DNA of 64,000 bases from Mortierella sp. BCC40632 (GCA_011634665.1 WAEK01000021.1:422501-486500); one strand, 5' to 3'. Counted from the first letter of the stretch, positions 24,150 to 36,078 are shown. The notes: generated by a model from the sequence alone, not told the origin. Translations and numbers: made by a program.

Positions 24150-25257
24150 CGCAAAAAGTGAAGGGGAGAACAGGACCATTGGTTATTTTCTTTCTTTCTG
24201 GTCAGGTTCAGTTACTAGATGGCCCGACTCGACATTTCTCGCCTATTGCAAGGGATCGGCAGAGCACTCTCATCACATTACCTCTGTGCATAACATGATG
24301 CATCTTGTGCAGGTAAACGAGACCATTGAGGACGGCCTCAGTTATCTTTCCCAGAATCTGCTCCGAAATGGCACCGCCCTTCTCAGCAACGCGCTTGTAC
24401 ACAGCATCCATACTTCCGCCTTCGCAATACTCCATGCAGATGGCCAGTTCATCCACTTCCATATACGCGCCATAGAACGTGACAATCCAAGGCGAATGGC
24501 ACCGGTCCAGTGTCTTGAGCTCACGCTGCAGCAATCGTTGGAAATCCGGACTTGGGTCGCAGAGAACATGCTAGTAATAACGGGAGAAGGGAGGGAGCAT
24601 TGGCGTCAGGACCCAGAGTGTGTACAGAACATGGTCAATTGTCATCTCTCCGCGGGAAATGCATTTGTCTGTTTCGTTTCGTCCAAGCCTACAGCCCCGC
24701 CCATCCAATTGGGGCAAACGGCCAGTGCTCCCTGATAGGACTTCATGTACCTTTCGAGCCATGATGAATCCCGTTGGAGTATGCTTGACCTTGCTAACAG
24801 TCCCTGCAGAGCCCTCTCCTAGCTTCTTGATAGTGATAATATCTTCTGGTCGGAGAGTATGGTTCATAAGCGGATCGGGCCCACGTGTGCCTCCTGGGGT
24901 CTCTGGCACGGACCGGATGGATCGCTCTTTGTCTGTGCCAGCGGCGACCGAGTACTGCGTCTCGCGTAGACGGTCGCGTGGGTTCCTTTCCAGAAACTCC
25001 ATTAGAGGCCGCGACTGTCGATGGGATCGGATCCGGTAGTTAGGGAACAGGGTTCATTTCCAGGGTGGAGAGCAGATGCAATGCGAGACATGGTTCGGGG
25101 CGACTATAGGAATAAAAAAAAGAAAAAAAAAGAAAAAAGAAAAACTCACGTTGAGCAGCGGGGCCCCTGTGGGTGGAACAGGGTTAGCGGGCGGTGGATT
25201 GAGCTGCACATGGAGCATTGGTTTCGGTCGTCGGGCATTAGCTCTGGCCAGCGACAT
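23190..25257 (-). CDS. MKK1: MAP kinase kinase, Mkk1/Mkk2-like (cell wall integrity)
   Basis: Six exons, 25257-25150, 25014-24751, 24570-24282, 24017-23893, 23708-23500 and 23358-23190, give 387 aa. All phases fit, and the first acceptor is preceded by a CTAAC branch-point-like sequence. Kinase features: glycine loop [12 protein letters not shown] (near 101-112), catalytic Lys124 in [26 protein letters not shown] with Asp221 recreated by splicing, DFG at 239-241, and a MAPKK activation loop with Ser249 and Thr253 ([19 protein letters not shown]). The CEGGS, LGKI.E.VLNGL.YLH and C-terminal [13 protein letters not shown] segments fit the Mkk1/Pek1 branch better than Ste7/Byr1 or Pbs2, by family knowledge without an alignment. 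The expected role is relay from a Bck1-type MAPKKK to an Slt2-type MAPK. The N-terminus is short and Pro-rich. The start at 25257 is the most likely in-frame ATG. Confidence 0.9.
23824..23853. repeat. (AAT)n/(GATAAT)n tract, intronic
   Basis: About seven AAT units then GATAAT repeats, inside the fourth intron of the MAPKK gene. The third intron carries a (GA)n tract at about 24119-24146. Confidence 0.85.
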
Positions 25258-25992
25258 TGCAGCGTGGGATGCCTCGTGGGAAGGAGGGGGTGGGAGAGAA
25301 TGGGTCAAGTCGAGATGGAAAGAAAGAGAAACAGAGAAATACACGCAGAAAGAAAGAGAGTGAGAGGGAGAGGGAGAGAGAGAGGGAGGAGAGACAGCGG
25401 GATGGACAGACGGAATCAAGGAAGGGGTGAAAAAGAGCAAAACGAAGGGGTGAAATCTTGAACAAGGCGCAAACTCTGCAATATATACCCGGCAGCAGAA
25501 AAAAAAAAAAAAAAAAAAAAAAGGATGACGCCGCGGAGTGCGAGCAAAGAAGAATGCGTCCAAGCAAATGGGCGTGGGGCGAGAGAGAGCTCATAGGCTC
25601 GTGCCGAGCCCTTTTCGGGATCTCACGAGCCAGTAGAAACTTTCGGGCGATGTTGAAGGCAGAGGAGGCTGGGACAATTATGGGCCAATAACTGGCCTGG
25701 CGATGCTGCAGACACTAGGCCTTAGGGCGATGCCCCGATTCTGATGGCACGATGCGCAATGTGGCTGGTAGCATGCGCCAAATGCCAAATGGGGATTGAT
25801 AATGTAGAGCGAAAGAATGAGAACGAAAGGTCGAGACACGATAAGAAGGTTGACTTTGAACTTCCTCCGCCACCCGCTCTGGACGCGAACTGTCTTTGGT
25901 GACCCCGTGCACCCCCTAGACACAGGTCACTGGATGCTTGGGCGAGGCCTTCGCTAATACACTCCCACCAGCCAGAAGAGAGAGCACAATAA

Positions 25993-26060
<68 letters not shown>

Positions 26061-26574
26061 ACTGAGTACTGCTGCACACCCAAGCATTCAAACGCATCCA
26101 CACAAGCACTGGGACGCTTCTTTCTAGGACTGATGGGAACTCGCTTCCAGTGCGCCGTACATCCTTCCTTGCTTGGCCCTGTCGCTCTGCTGCTCCTATT
26201 GTTGTTGTTGTTGTTGTTGTTATTGTTGCTATCGTTGCTGTCATCGTCGCTGTCGCTGTCGCTGTCTCTGTTGCTGCTTTTGTCGCTGTCGCTGCCGTTG
26301 GCCGTTGCTATGATACCATCGTGCCCAACGACGGCACCCAAGTGGTGCTCTCTTTCTCAGACACCCACCCACACACACACCCCATCTCACTCAACTACTA
26401 CCTTTGCCTTCTCTATCCCCTTCCTCTACCACACTACCTGACTGGACGCGAAGGGTTCCTGCATCGTGCTCTCCCAAATAAAGGCGACAAAAAGAAGCAT
26501 ATCTGTCCCAGCCTATTGGCTCCTGCACTCGCCCCCGATTTTGCCTCTGTGCCTCTGACTACTCTGGTCCTATC
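25258..26574. promoter_or_regulatory. Divergent intergenic region, MAPKK / RhoGEF
   Basis: About 1.3 kb separating two divergent signalling genes. It contains a GA-rich block (25318-25395), an A run at 25499-25522, a CTG/CTGTTG repeat (25993-26060), a GTT repeat (26201-26221) and a degenerate CTGTCG repeat (26226-26312). On the minus strand a frame over 26341-25916 reads an acidic Asp/Ser run, an Asn run and then a non-repetitive KRVPISPRKKRPSACVDA segment before poly-Ala. It has no ATG and could be an unplaced exon; see findings. Confidence 0.5.
25993..26060. repeat. CTG/CTGTTG trinucleotide repeat
   Basis: Five to six CTGTTG units run into about ten pure CTG units, lying between the MAPKK and RhoGEF genes. 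On the minus strand the frames are poly-Gln, poly-Ala or poly-Ser. Confidence 0.95.
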
Positions 26575-29500
26575 ATGACCAGCTTCCCAACAACACACAT
26601 GCCAGACCGCAAGGGGTTGGCGCGGCACCAGCTCAGTCTGCCGATCGCCCGTCTTGCCATCACCACACAACGATCGCTACCTACGCCACGACCACCATCA
26701 ACAGGCAATAGCACCGTCCACGACTCGCCATCACCGCCATCGACCGCTACCGCAGCTTCGCCGCCTGGATTAACACTTGGCGCGTCTCCAATCCTGGGAG
26801 CTAAAATAGTGGCGATCCAAGGTGTGTCCCAGTATATAGCTCTTGGTGAGCGAGTACGAATGGGGGTGGATGTATTCTCGGCGGGAGAGGATTGTCCAGG
26901 GCACACATACAGCGTGTCTCTCTTTTCGACCCCTTTTCTTTTTTTGCTCTGTTGGCCGTCTGACCATCGGCCGGATGTGCTACTGAACGAGTAGGCAGGT
27001 CTTGTGGGCGCGGAGGAATAGAAGGGGGGTAGAAGAAGGACAGCAGCCCACAGACACTGACCACGCCCTGGGATGGATGGATCTGCATTCGATCCGATCG
27101 CATTGCATTCTCTCTCATTCACTTTTCATTCTCTCTCATTCTCATTGCTCATTGGCCACATCCTACCCGCATTGCTGACTCTTTTATCTCTTCTCCCGCG
27201 TTTTTTATACGTATTTTTTTTTTCCTGTGCCTGTGACCCCTACTCTTTTTTTCTCTCTCTCCTACGTTTACTCGCTCTCACCCCTTCCAAAGAGTCGACT
27301 CCGCCCACCAGACCGCTCCGGATCTCATCACCTCACCAGCCTGTTGTCCCTAAGCTCGACCTTCAACTCATCGCGGATATAAGCCGTCAGCTGCTGGAGC
27401 CGTACTCGAGCCCTTGCCACCCCTCTCCAACAAGGACCTCGTGTCCCAAGACCAGCGGCGACAGCTGCGACTGCGACGTCGGCTGCAGCATCGGCAACCA
27501 GCGCCTCCTCCTCCGCCAGAGCAGCCGTCGTGCGAGCTGGAGCCCTTCCCAGGCTATTCCTGAAGGCTATTATTCCAAAGGCTTCACGCTCACGACCTTC
27601 CAGAGATTGCCTGAAAAGGCTCATCCCAGCAACAGCAGTACTCATAGTAGTCATAATCATAGTAGTGGTGGTAGTAGTACTAGCAGCAGTAGCAACAGCT
27701 CCACCAGTTCCAGCTCAGGCTCTAGCCACTCCGGTACCAGCAGCTCATCCAACAATAGTACCAGTCACCCACCTCTTCTGGAATCGTCATCCCCCGCGAG
27801 TGCGGCGACCATCAACTCTTCTTCTCTTCCCAATCACTCGACCATCAAGCGCGCCCACACCAACCACCCACAACGGAAACCCACTCTTGCCCCTTTCCGT
27901 CGATTTGTCAACCGCTCCAAATCCATGAAGGTCAAAAATATTATGCCGTTCATCTCGGCCAACAGCGACTCGGACGCTGCCCCAATCTCTGACCGTCTCT
28001 CTCTCTTCCACACTCACCGCAACGCCAAAGCTGCCAACGGAAGCAGGGATAGTGTCCACTCCAGTGGTAACAAGGACAAGGACCGGGATAGTCGGGACAG
28101 CCGAGACAAGGACCAGAATAGCAACAAGAACAGCAACAGTAGCAACAAGGCCGACCGAAAGACTGGTGGCGGCATTGTCATCCGGCACATCATCACCTAC
28201 AACCAGCCTGCTGAAGTCAACGGTTCCACGCCCCAATCATCAAGCGCTGCCAGCTGCAGCAGTGGCAACAGTCATGGCGACAGCGATAGCGATGGTGCAG
28301 CTGATCCGATGTCCGCCAGGGGAGGAGGACACATGTTCGATGCAGCAACCCCCAAATCGGCCCTACCTACGTCTCAGCCTACAACATCGTCACCAACGAA
28401 CCGACCAGCGATCGCCACGCTTAGCTCGGGCCCGACAAAACCACTATGGCAACACACTCTGACAAACGCAGAGGAGATCTTGGCGATGGGGCTAACGTCC
28501 CAGGAGATCCAGAAGCAGGAGACCATCTTTGAGCTGATCTACACAGAGTTGGAGTATCTGGAGGATCTAAAGAATATCCACCGGGTAAGAAAGAGTGCGA
28601 GGATTGAGGCACATGTTGCGCTCTTCCTATTCCTATTCTCGGACACTGCTTTTCCTATGCTCCATCGTCACACTCCTTGTGGTTTCCCTGCTGCACAATG
28701 CTCCTTTTTTTTTTTTTTTTTTTTTACAATCTCCTGCTGACACATCTTTGGTTCGTCCTGGGCGTATGACATAGATATTTGTGGAGGAACTCAATGAAAG
28801 GATGGCAGAGGCCCGCCGAAGGAAGCGGTTCAGTCCAGACAAGACAGACACCAAGGTCTTTGAGAGACTGTCACGGCTCGTATCCCATGTCAAGGATTTG
28901 TGGAATGGCCACCAGTCTCTTCTCACAGTAATGGGATTTTTTTTTGCTGCTGTCCTTTTCACTTTTCTTTTCTTTATCACCACATGCTTACTCGACCTTC
29001 CACAAGACCAACCCGACCAACAAAAAGAAAACCTAATGCCACTTTCTTTTGCCTTTGGACCCCGCCTCCTTGTCCCAATAGTCCCTGCAGCAGAGACAGG
29101 CTATGCACGGACCAGTGATCCAGAAGATTGGAGACGTTTTCATTGACGAGAGTGTAAGACTCCGCTCAGAAGAGTTTATGGTCATCAGGATGTGTGTGTC
29201 CTTTCTCTTCCTTCTTGCACAAAAAAAAAAAAAAAAAAAAAAAAAGTATGCTCAAATTTGCTAACCTCTTCTGTGCTCTTGGCTGACTTTTTTCACGAAC
29301 CTCGTTCTAGTTCTACATGTTCAAGATCTACGATTCTTACTTTGCTCAATACACCCCAACGTCCAGAGACTTTCAATACATCATGTCAGGATCGTCCGAG
29401 TTGGCCACGATTATCAAAGTAAAATAATGTTCCTAAGATTCTGGGTCAGGATAGGGTCGAGAAAAAAATCTTCATGCTGGGACAGATACTGACAGGCTCG

Positions 29501-31191
29501 TTTGACGCTCATTCTCTCAATCTCTCGGCTTGATGCTCACAACAACAACAACTATTGCAACAACACAGGATCTACTCAAATCACCCCGTTGCAAGCTTCT
29601 AACATTAGAGGGCATCTTTCTAAAACCGATCCAGAGACTTCAAAAGTACCCTCTCTTCTTCAAGGTGAGTCTGGAGACTTTTAATACTAAACGATCCAGA
29701 TAAGAGAGAAAATATAGACTTGGCTCCTACTAACCTCAGACCCTTCGGGGGGGATTGTCTCTAGGATTTAATGAGCATGACGCTCAAGTCTGATCCCGAT
29801 TACGAGTTCCTAGAACGCGCTCTGCACAATCATCAAAGGGAGCTCATGAAGATTGACGATCGAATTTGGGTTGAAGGACACAACGAGATGCTGAGGGACT
29901 TGCAACAACGAATCAAGGGTCTCCCCATGGTAATAGATCACTCGTTATGATATCCTACCCTCGTTCTCCAAGGCAATTCTAACAGCTACGTACCTTTTTT
30001 TTCCCAGAATTTTTCACTGGTGGAACGGCATCGATACTTGATCCTGGACGGTCCCGTTTACCGCGTAACGACACGCCAACCTAGTCGACCTTTTGCAAAG
30101 AGACATGGTATTCACCACCATTCAGAAGGATACACGGGACTGATTTCACCCGTCTCTGAATGGCGGGATGGACCTTGGTCCCCTGCCTCTGGAGGAATAG
30201 ATGGAGACACACTCTTGCCCTTTCAGCGACCAAGTCAACTGGATTTCCATCATTTGCACTCCAAACCCGCCTACCCAGCCTCTCCTTCGTTGTCTTTGTC
30301 GTCTTCATCGTCTTCATCGTCAAAATCCTCGTCTTCGTCATCCTTGACCTCCTCGCCTTTTAGTCCGACTACCCTAGTATTCCCTGTATCGGCCCCGACC
30401 ACACCCAAGGGTCTGTCAACGCCACGATCCAAAGGCAGTGGAGACAATCCATTTGATTATCTCTCTAGGAGTGCTCTCAACAGCCCCAAAAGTCCTTCCT
30501 CGCTTCACTCGGCCACGACCTTGACTTCGCTCTCGTCTGCACCTGCCCCACAGCCGATCCCGAATCACTCACCCAAACAGACAGTATCGCAGTTGATTGC
30601 GAGCTATAACTCACAGTTGTCATCTAGCTTCTCGAGCTTTAGCAGTATCACAGGCGGGATTGGAGGTGGCCACGGTGGTGAAGGAGGCCACGGAGGAATA
30701 GGAAGTGGTGGAGGTGGAGGATTGACTGGTTTGCGAGGATTTGGAGGACAACCACGGAACGTGTCCTCTTCGGCCTTGTATTTACCCGGGCTAATCAAGA
30801 ACTCAAACGATGCCGAGGCTGAGTACCATGTCTTTGTTTTTACGGATATTATTCTTTGGACCAAACGGGTCATGAGTAGCCGATACCATCGAAAGGAGGG
30901 AACACCCTGGCACTTTAAGCTTGTGGAGCCAGTCTCGAGGCTGACTAGCGTCTGTAATACCAATGAAGGTAAGGACGAGAAACTGAAAAGGTTGTTTGGC
31001 TCTCTCATATTGGTAGAGAAACGAATGTTTGACAAGTGTCTCCTTGATTTCTAGACAATATCTTTATGTGCACATCAGTCAATACGAACAGTGCCAGTTA
31101 TCTAGTCCGGACCGAAGATGAGATTGCCGCCCGGATGTGGAAGACGACCATCCCGACACTGGTCCGGTACCATTGTTCACGTAGTACTTGA
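26575..31191 (+). CDS. Rho guanine-nucleotide exchange factor (DH-PH)
   Basis: Nine exons: 26575-26845, 27293-28584, 28775-28927, 29100-29153, 29311-29418, 29569-29664, 29765-29929, 30008-30968 and 31055-31191, all in phase; 1078 aa. Residues 1-500 are Ser/Pro/Thr-rich with poly-Ser near 200-240. The DH domain spans about 498-712: QETIFELIYTELEYLEDL opens it, SYFAQYTPTSRDFQYIM lies in the middle, and FLKPIQRLQKYPLFFKDL is the conserved QR..KYPLLL..L helix. A PH domain follows (ERHRYLILDGPVYRV ... EYHVFVFTDIILWTKR ... MWKTTIP) but is interrupted by about 215 low-complexity residues. No CNH domain follows, unlike Rom1/Rom2. DH-PH proteins load GTP onto Rho-type GTPases at the plasma membrane. 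The first intron (447 nt) is my inference: without it translation could begin at 27073, inside a pyrimidine-rich tract. Confidence 0.9.
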
Positions 31192-31912
31192 GGTCCACCA
31201 AAAACGCACAACCCGAGACCTTATACTATATACCTCCTACCCCCTACCTCCTACTTTTTTTTTTTTTTTTTTCTTTCTTTCTTTTCTTTCTTTTTTTCTT
31301 TCTTTCTTTCTTGTCCTCTCTTTCTATCTCGCTCTCACTCTCTATTCATATACGCAAGCTATCCTAGACATTGTTCCTCTGCTCTTTTCTCTCTTAAAAG
31401 GTCTGGTACCTTTCTTTTTCTTCTTTTCTTCATTAGTTGTAAAGGCAAAAGAAACTGCACGTAATAGTAATAGAAGAGAGTGAGAGAGAGGGGTTAGCGC
31501 TCAAACAATAAAGAGAAAGAAGAAGAGCAAACAAAAAAAAACAAAACAAAAAACATCCGAGCAGTTCCAAACTTGCACAGCATACACAGAAAAGAAAAGA
31601 AAACAAAAAAGGCATAAACACCAGACGTTTTCTCTTCTTCTTCTTCTTCTTCCTTCTTCCCCTTCCCCTTTTCACCCCTGGAATCAAAAACAGTTTTGTC
31701 ATGATCATTTTGGGGGGACGCTCGAGCCGTCGAACAAAAAGTCCATGTGTTCACCGACCTTTGTGTGACGAACTTGTTTATCGCATCCAAAAGAGAGGAG
31801 GATGTTGTAGGCTGACCACTCATTCAGACTCATTTTCCCCCTCCTTTCCCCCCCCCTCCCCACTCTTTATGCAAGAAATACAGTTACGCCCAACATTTGA
31901 GAGACAGTGATT

Positions 31913-31960
<48 letters not shown>

Positions 31961-32505
31961 CTTTCATTTCTGTAAAAATGACATGTACAATGAGAGATCA
32001 AGTAATAGTAGTAAGGTAGACAAAAATAATGATAATAATAATACGAAAAAAAAGACCCAATTCAGGCGCCCGAGAGAGGAACAAAAAAAAAACAACAACA
32101 GCAATAAAAACAATGGTAATAGTAATAATAATAAAATAGGATGAGGAAAAGGAAAAAAAAAAAAAAAAGAAAACGCTCTACACAAAGAGTGCCCTCGCAT
32201 TAACAAGAGGAAAAACGAGGGAAAAAAAAATAGACAACTATAGTACAGTGTACGGGGGCCATCGAAGGGAATTGAGGAGAGGAGGAGGAGGAGGAGGAGG
32301 AGGAGGAGGAAGCCGGGTCAGCAGAGAGGCCAAGGTATTGATAGTACCTCCCTCTCCCTTACCCTTTGGAAACTACATGTGAGGAGTGGTGATAGTGGAG
32401 AGAGGGCCCTTTTTTCTTCTTTTTCTACGTGGTTGGTTGTTGCCTTCCCTCCTCCCCTTCCTTCTTCCTCTCACTCCCCCCCCTTCACTCTCCAACTCGG
32501 CTCCT
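31192..32505. other. Convergent intergenic region with microsatellites
   Basis: 1.3 kb between the 3' ends of the RhoGEF and homeobox genes. Contents: a T/CTTT tract (31256-31315), a TTC run (31629-31650), a C-rich stretch (31840-31860), a 38-nt (GA)n at 31921-31958, scattered AAT/AAC repeats (32025-32135), an A run (32152-32168) and an AGG run (32278-32311). No gene is visible. Confidence 0.6.
31921..31958. repeat. (GA)n microsatellite
   Basis: Nineteen uninterrupted GA units in the convergent spacer. Confidence 0.95.
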
Positions 32506-35500
32506 TCAAGCCTGTTGAAGCTCCAGCTGCTCTTCGATTTTAAGTGGCTGCTGATCCTTGGCCTGTTGCTCTTTGGCCTGTTCCTTCTTTTGTTGTTCTG
32601 CTTGCTCCATCTTGGCGATGGTCGCCCGTCGTTTCCTCGAGAAATAATCCACACTCCTTCCATCCAATTGAATATGAAGCGCAGACATGACCGCCTCCGA
32701 GGGGGTCAATGGCATAATCAATCCAGAACTACCTCGTTTGCCACTTTGGACCGCAGTAGAATGTCGCTTTGAAGAAGAGATCTTGCCCTCAATAGATCCT
32801 CCATTCATGGTTTCCTCACCCATGCTATCTTCATCTTCATCTCCATTCTCTCCAGAGGCTCGTCGACTGCTTGGACCAGAACCACTACCTCCTACAGCAG
32901 CAGCAGCAGCTTCCATGGCCTCTGTCTTGGCCTTGACACTCTGACGTTTGTTTTGGAACCAGATCTGGACCGTCCTGGGACACATCCGACATTGTTTTGA
33001 CAATCTCAAGCGTTCTTCTGTCGAGGGGAAATACGATCGTTCAAAAGCAGCATTCAAAACGGAGAGTTGGCTGGCGTTGGCACGTTTGCGTTTGGCCTTG
33101 ACTGCATAAAACTCATTGTCAAGGAAAATCACATCCTCATCTGGTCCGGATTTGATCCGCTTGATCTTTTTGGATTTGGACGTTGTTGGTGCCATAGTGG
33201 TGTCGAAGGGGTGAACGGATTGACTGGCCTCAAGTGAGGTCTTGGCCTGACGTTTGGATGACGATCGACCACTGTTGCCACTGTTGCCACCGCTACCATG
33301 GCTACCATGACTACCATGGCTGGGCACATTCTCGCTCATATTGTTGGGATTGTTGCTTGACAAGACCTTATCATGCACAAGTGGATAAATGCCCGAGCCC
33401 GCAGACTCAGTTGGCCATGACTCTTGGGATCGTCGCTGGTCGTGTGAGCCATAATAGGAAGAGTCGCCCTGAGAATAGTTGTGTGCTTTGGGTGGCACAC
33501 TGTGTGCATAGTTCTGGTACCAGCTTGGTGGCTGGATGTCAGCTCCAGGAGACTGCGCACGGGAGTACCGAGAAGCCTGTGGGTACATGGAGGGTGAAGA
33601 CGACGATGACGAGGAAGCACCCGTGGCAGTTGCGACTGTGGTCGATCCCGTGGTTGATCCCGTGCCTGTGGAGGCAGTGATCGTTCCTGACTGTGTGCCT
33701 GGACGCTGATTCGACCGCCAGTCACGGTCTCGGTCATCATAGTCATACCGAGGGCGATCCGAGTCCATGCGTGAATAGTGATGGCTAGAGGAGGACTGGT
33801 AGCCATATGCCTGTGCAGCATAGGCTGTGGTCATGCTCGAGGTGTAAGAGCGAGAAGAGTATCCATTATGCTCATGGCCTGTTGTCCGTCCGCGGGCGTG
33901 GTCTTCCTCGTGCTCATCGGGGATATCCTGCAACGGGCGCGAGTACCGACCGGACGAATAAGAGGCCGAGGGTGCAGGTGGAGGTGGGAGGCGCTGAGGA
34001 ATGTCGGCTGCATCGATACCGTAGATGCGTGCAGGCTTTGACTCGGGTGCGGTTGAGTAAGTAGACAGGTAAGAGGAGGAGGACGATGGGATGGAGGAAG
34101 ATGAAGGGCCGGAGGTGGGCGGGGGAAGGATCGAGGGATGACCGTTATAATTTGGGCGCTGCTCATTGGGCGCGTCGAGCGCATAGGTACGAGCTGGAGC
34201 AGGAGGCCAAGACTCGTCCAGGGTCGAGTCGCGGCCATAGATCCGGGGCGGTTTGGGCTCGGTCCCTGAGAGCATCGCCTATTGGGCACATGACGCGGCA
34301 AATGAACAATTAGACGGGGGATTGGGCGAGGAGCAGCCAAGAGAAAAAGAAAGAAGAGAGAGGGAGAGGACAGGCAGGCGGGCGAGAGAAAAAAAAAAAA
34401 AAAGAGAGAGAGAGAGAGAGATGAACGCGAGAGCACACGAGTGAGCCGAGTGGACACAAAGGCGCGAGAGCACTGCCGTTTGGTCGGTTGCTCGCCGACG
34501 GAGCAGGAATGACCACTGTGCAACGCTCGTCGTACGTTTCATCCGCATGTCCTGCTGCTGTTGCTGCAGGGGGGTAGGAGGGAGAGGAAAAAAAGAGATT
34601 AAGGTCCTAACCCCTACCCCACTCCTCATCCACACCCCGCGGGTGAGATGAGTGGAGCAGAGCAAGAGTAGAAAAGAGAGTGCATCGGCTCTGTGTGCCT
34701 GTTGCCTGTGAGAAGGAAAAAAAGACATTCATATATATCCATGGATATATATACACTATAAAAACGTGTGTCTGGAGTGTGTGTGCGTATGTTGCGTGTG
34801 TAGTTTAGTGTACACATGAATATACAAGAGTGTGTGTGTATGTGTGTGTGTGTGTGTTGTGGGGGCCAAAGGCAATGAGCGGACCAAGAGGAAGGGGGGG
34901 TTGGGACAAAGGACTTGGGCGGGGCGGCGGGAAAGGTATCATTATATAAGCAAAGCAGCAACAAAGAGGATGCCCAATGAGTGGAGCATAAAAAAAACTC
35001 CATGACTGGATAGACAACTTACTGCTGGCGGAGGTAGGATTGGACCATGGGTCTGTCTTCGATGGTCCGCGGGGCCATTCTCCGCAGGTGCATGTGGAGC
35101 GTCGTGCAGGCGGTTTGATGGTGCGGTCGTCGTCATGGCCGAGTGCAGCGAACGGCTTGAGCCGTGGTGCGAATGCGAGTGCGGAGGTGGCATTGCATAG
35201 GAAGCCGAGGGTGAGGATGGATTGGCGGGTGTGGCATGACCACTGCTGGAAGGTCCTGCAGGCTTAGCGGACGAGGACGAAGACGGCGAGTTAGAAGAGT
35301 AATAGTAGCCTGAGGAGGAGGTCTTGGGGAGCGTAGCAGCCGCAAGAGGAGGCGAGCCATTAAGATAGGGACCATAGTTTTGTTGGTGAAGCGCATAGTC
35401 GCTCTTGGCACGGTCTGTCCGCCGCTGATGCTCTTCTTCGTATGAGTGCGGGTAGTCGTCGTACTGGCCAACATTCCAGGAGGCCGAGCGCTGTCCAGGC

Positions 35501-35683
35501 GCCGTGGGCCGCGCAGTCGTCGTATAAGACGAAGATGAGGATGACGAGGATGACGAGGCAGCGGAAAAGGAGGCGGGCCGGGCACCAAAGCCGCCTTGTG
35601 CATACCTATCATGAGCATTGGACCGGTACGAGCCGGAGGCGGGGTCGTGCTGTGAATAGTGTTGTGGATGGTGGTGGTGATGG

Positions 35684-35721
<38 letters not shown>

Positions 35722-36078
35722 TTGTTGCTGATGGTGATGATGATGATGGTGTTGCTGCTGGTGCTGCTGGTGCTGTTGTTGCGGCTGCTGTTGCTGGTGG
35801 CGACTAGGGTGATGTGGCGGCGGATGGTGGTGGTGATGGTCGCGTGGGGCCGGTGGAAAAGAGTCTCGGAGAGCCACATCATCTTGCTGGTCGCGCGCAT
35901 AGGTCCGGCGTGGGACATACTCGTCTGCAGGCTGGTCTGGATGGAAAGTGGAGCGAGGCGCGGTAGTGGGCGTGGCGAACGAGCGGTCCTCGTCTGGTGA
36001 CCGGTGGAGTGGACGCTGGGACGAAGCGGATGCGGCCTGTCGGGAAATTAAAGCATCTGAAGCGTGGACATGCTCCAT
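32506..36078 (-). CDS. Homeobox transcription factor with Q/H-rich N-terminus
   Basis: Two exons, 36078-35023 and 34278-32506, joined in phase 0 across a 743-nt intron, give 942 aa. The homeodomain lies at about 748-805: KRKRANASQLSVLNAAF opens helix 1, and helix 3 is RTVQIWFQNKRQSVK with the conserved W, F, N and R. The WFQNKRQ end resembles Yox1/Yhp1-like fungal homeodomains. Residues about 85-150 are long His and Gln runs encoded by CAG/CAC repeats (35660-35830), followed by Ser-rich and Tyr/Ser/Pro-rich disorder. A basic stretch precedes the homeodomain, and the C-terminus is Glu/Gln/Lys-rich and coiled-coil-like. The expected role is nuclear DNA binding. The ATG at 36078 is the first in frame, but the frame stays open and protein-like for about 120 nt upstream (IEIAHLLCAADGAH), so a further 5' exon is likely. 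Confidence 0.9.
34731..34752. repeat. 22-bp perfect palindrome in homeobox intron
   Basis: A perfect inverted repeat, AT-repeat arms around a central CCATGG, lies within the 743-nt intron. A TG-rich tract (34829-34859) is nearby. Confidence 0.9.
35660..35830. repeat. CAG/CAC repeat coding for poly-Q and poly-H
   Basis: An imperfect run of CAG, CAA and CAC codons on the minus strand within exon 1 of the homeobox gene. Interruptions by CAA and by His codons should stabilise it against slippage compared with a pure CAG run. Confidence 0.9.

Noticed and set aside
24286..24735. Plus-strand frame of 149 codons antisense to the MAPKK
   Set aside because: Shadow of conserved kinase exons on the minus strand.
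27073..27292. Start of the RhoGEF at the ATG at 27073
   Set aside because: The first 70 codons translate a pyrimidine-rich tract (CATTCTCTCTCATT repeats) typical of an intron end; splicing from 26845 to 27293 is in phase and gives ordinary protein. Not fully excluded.
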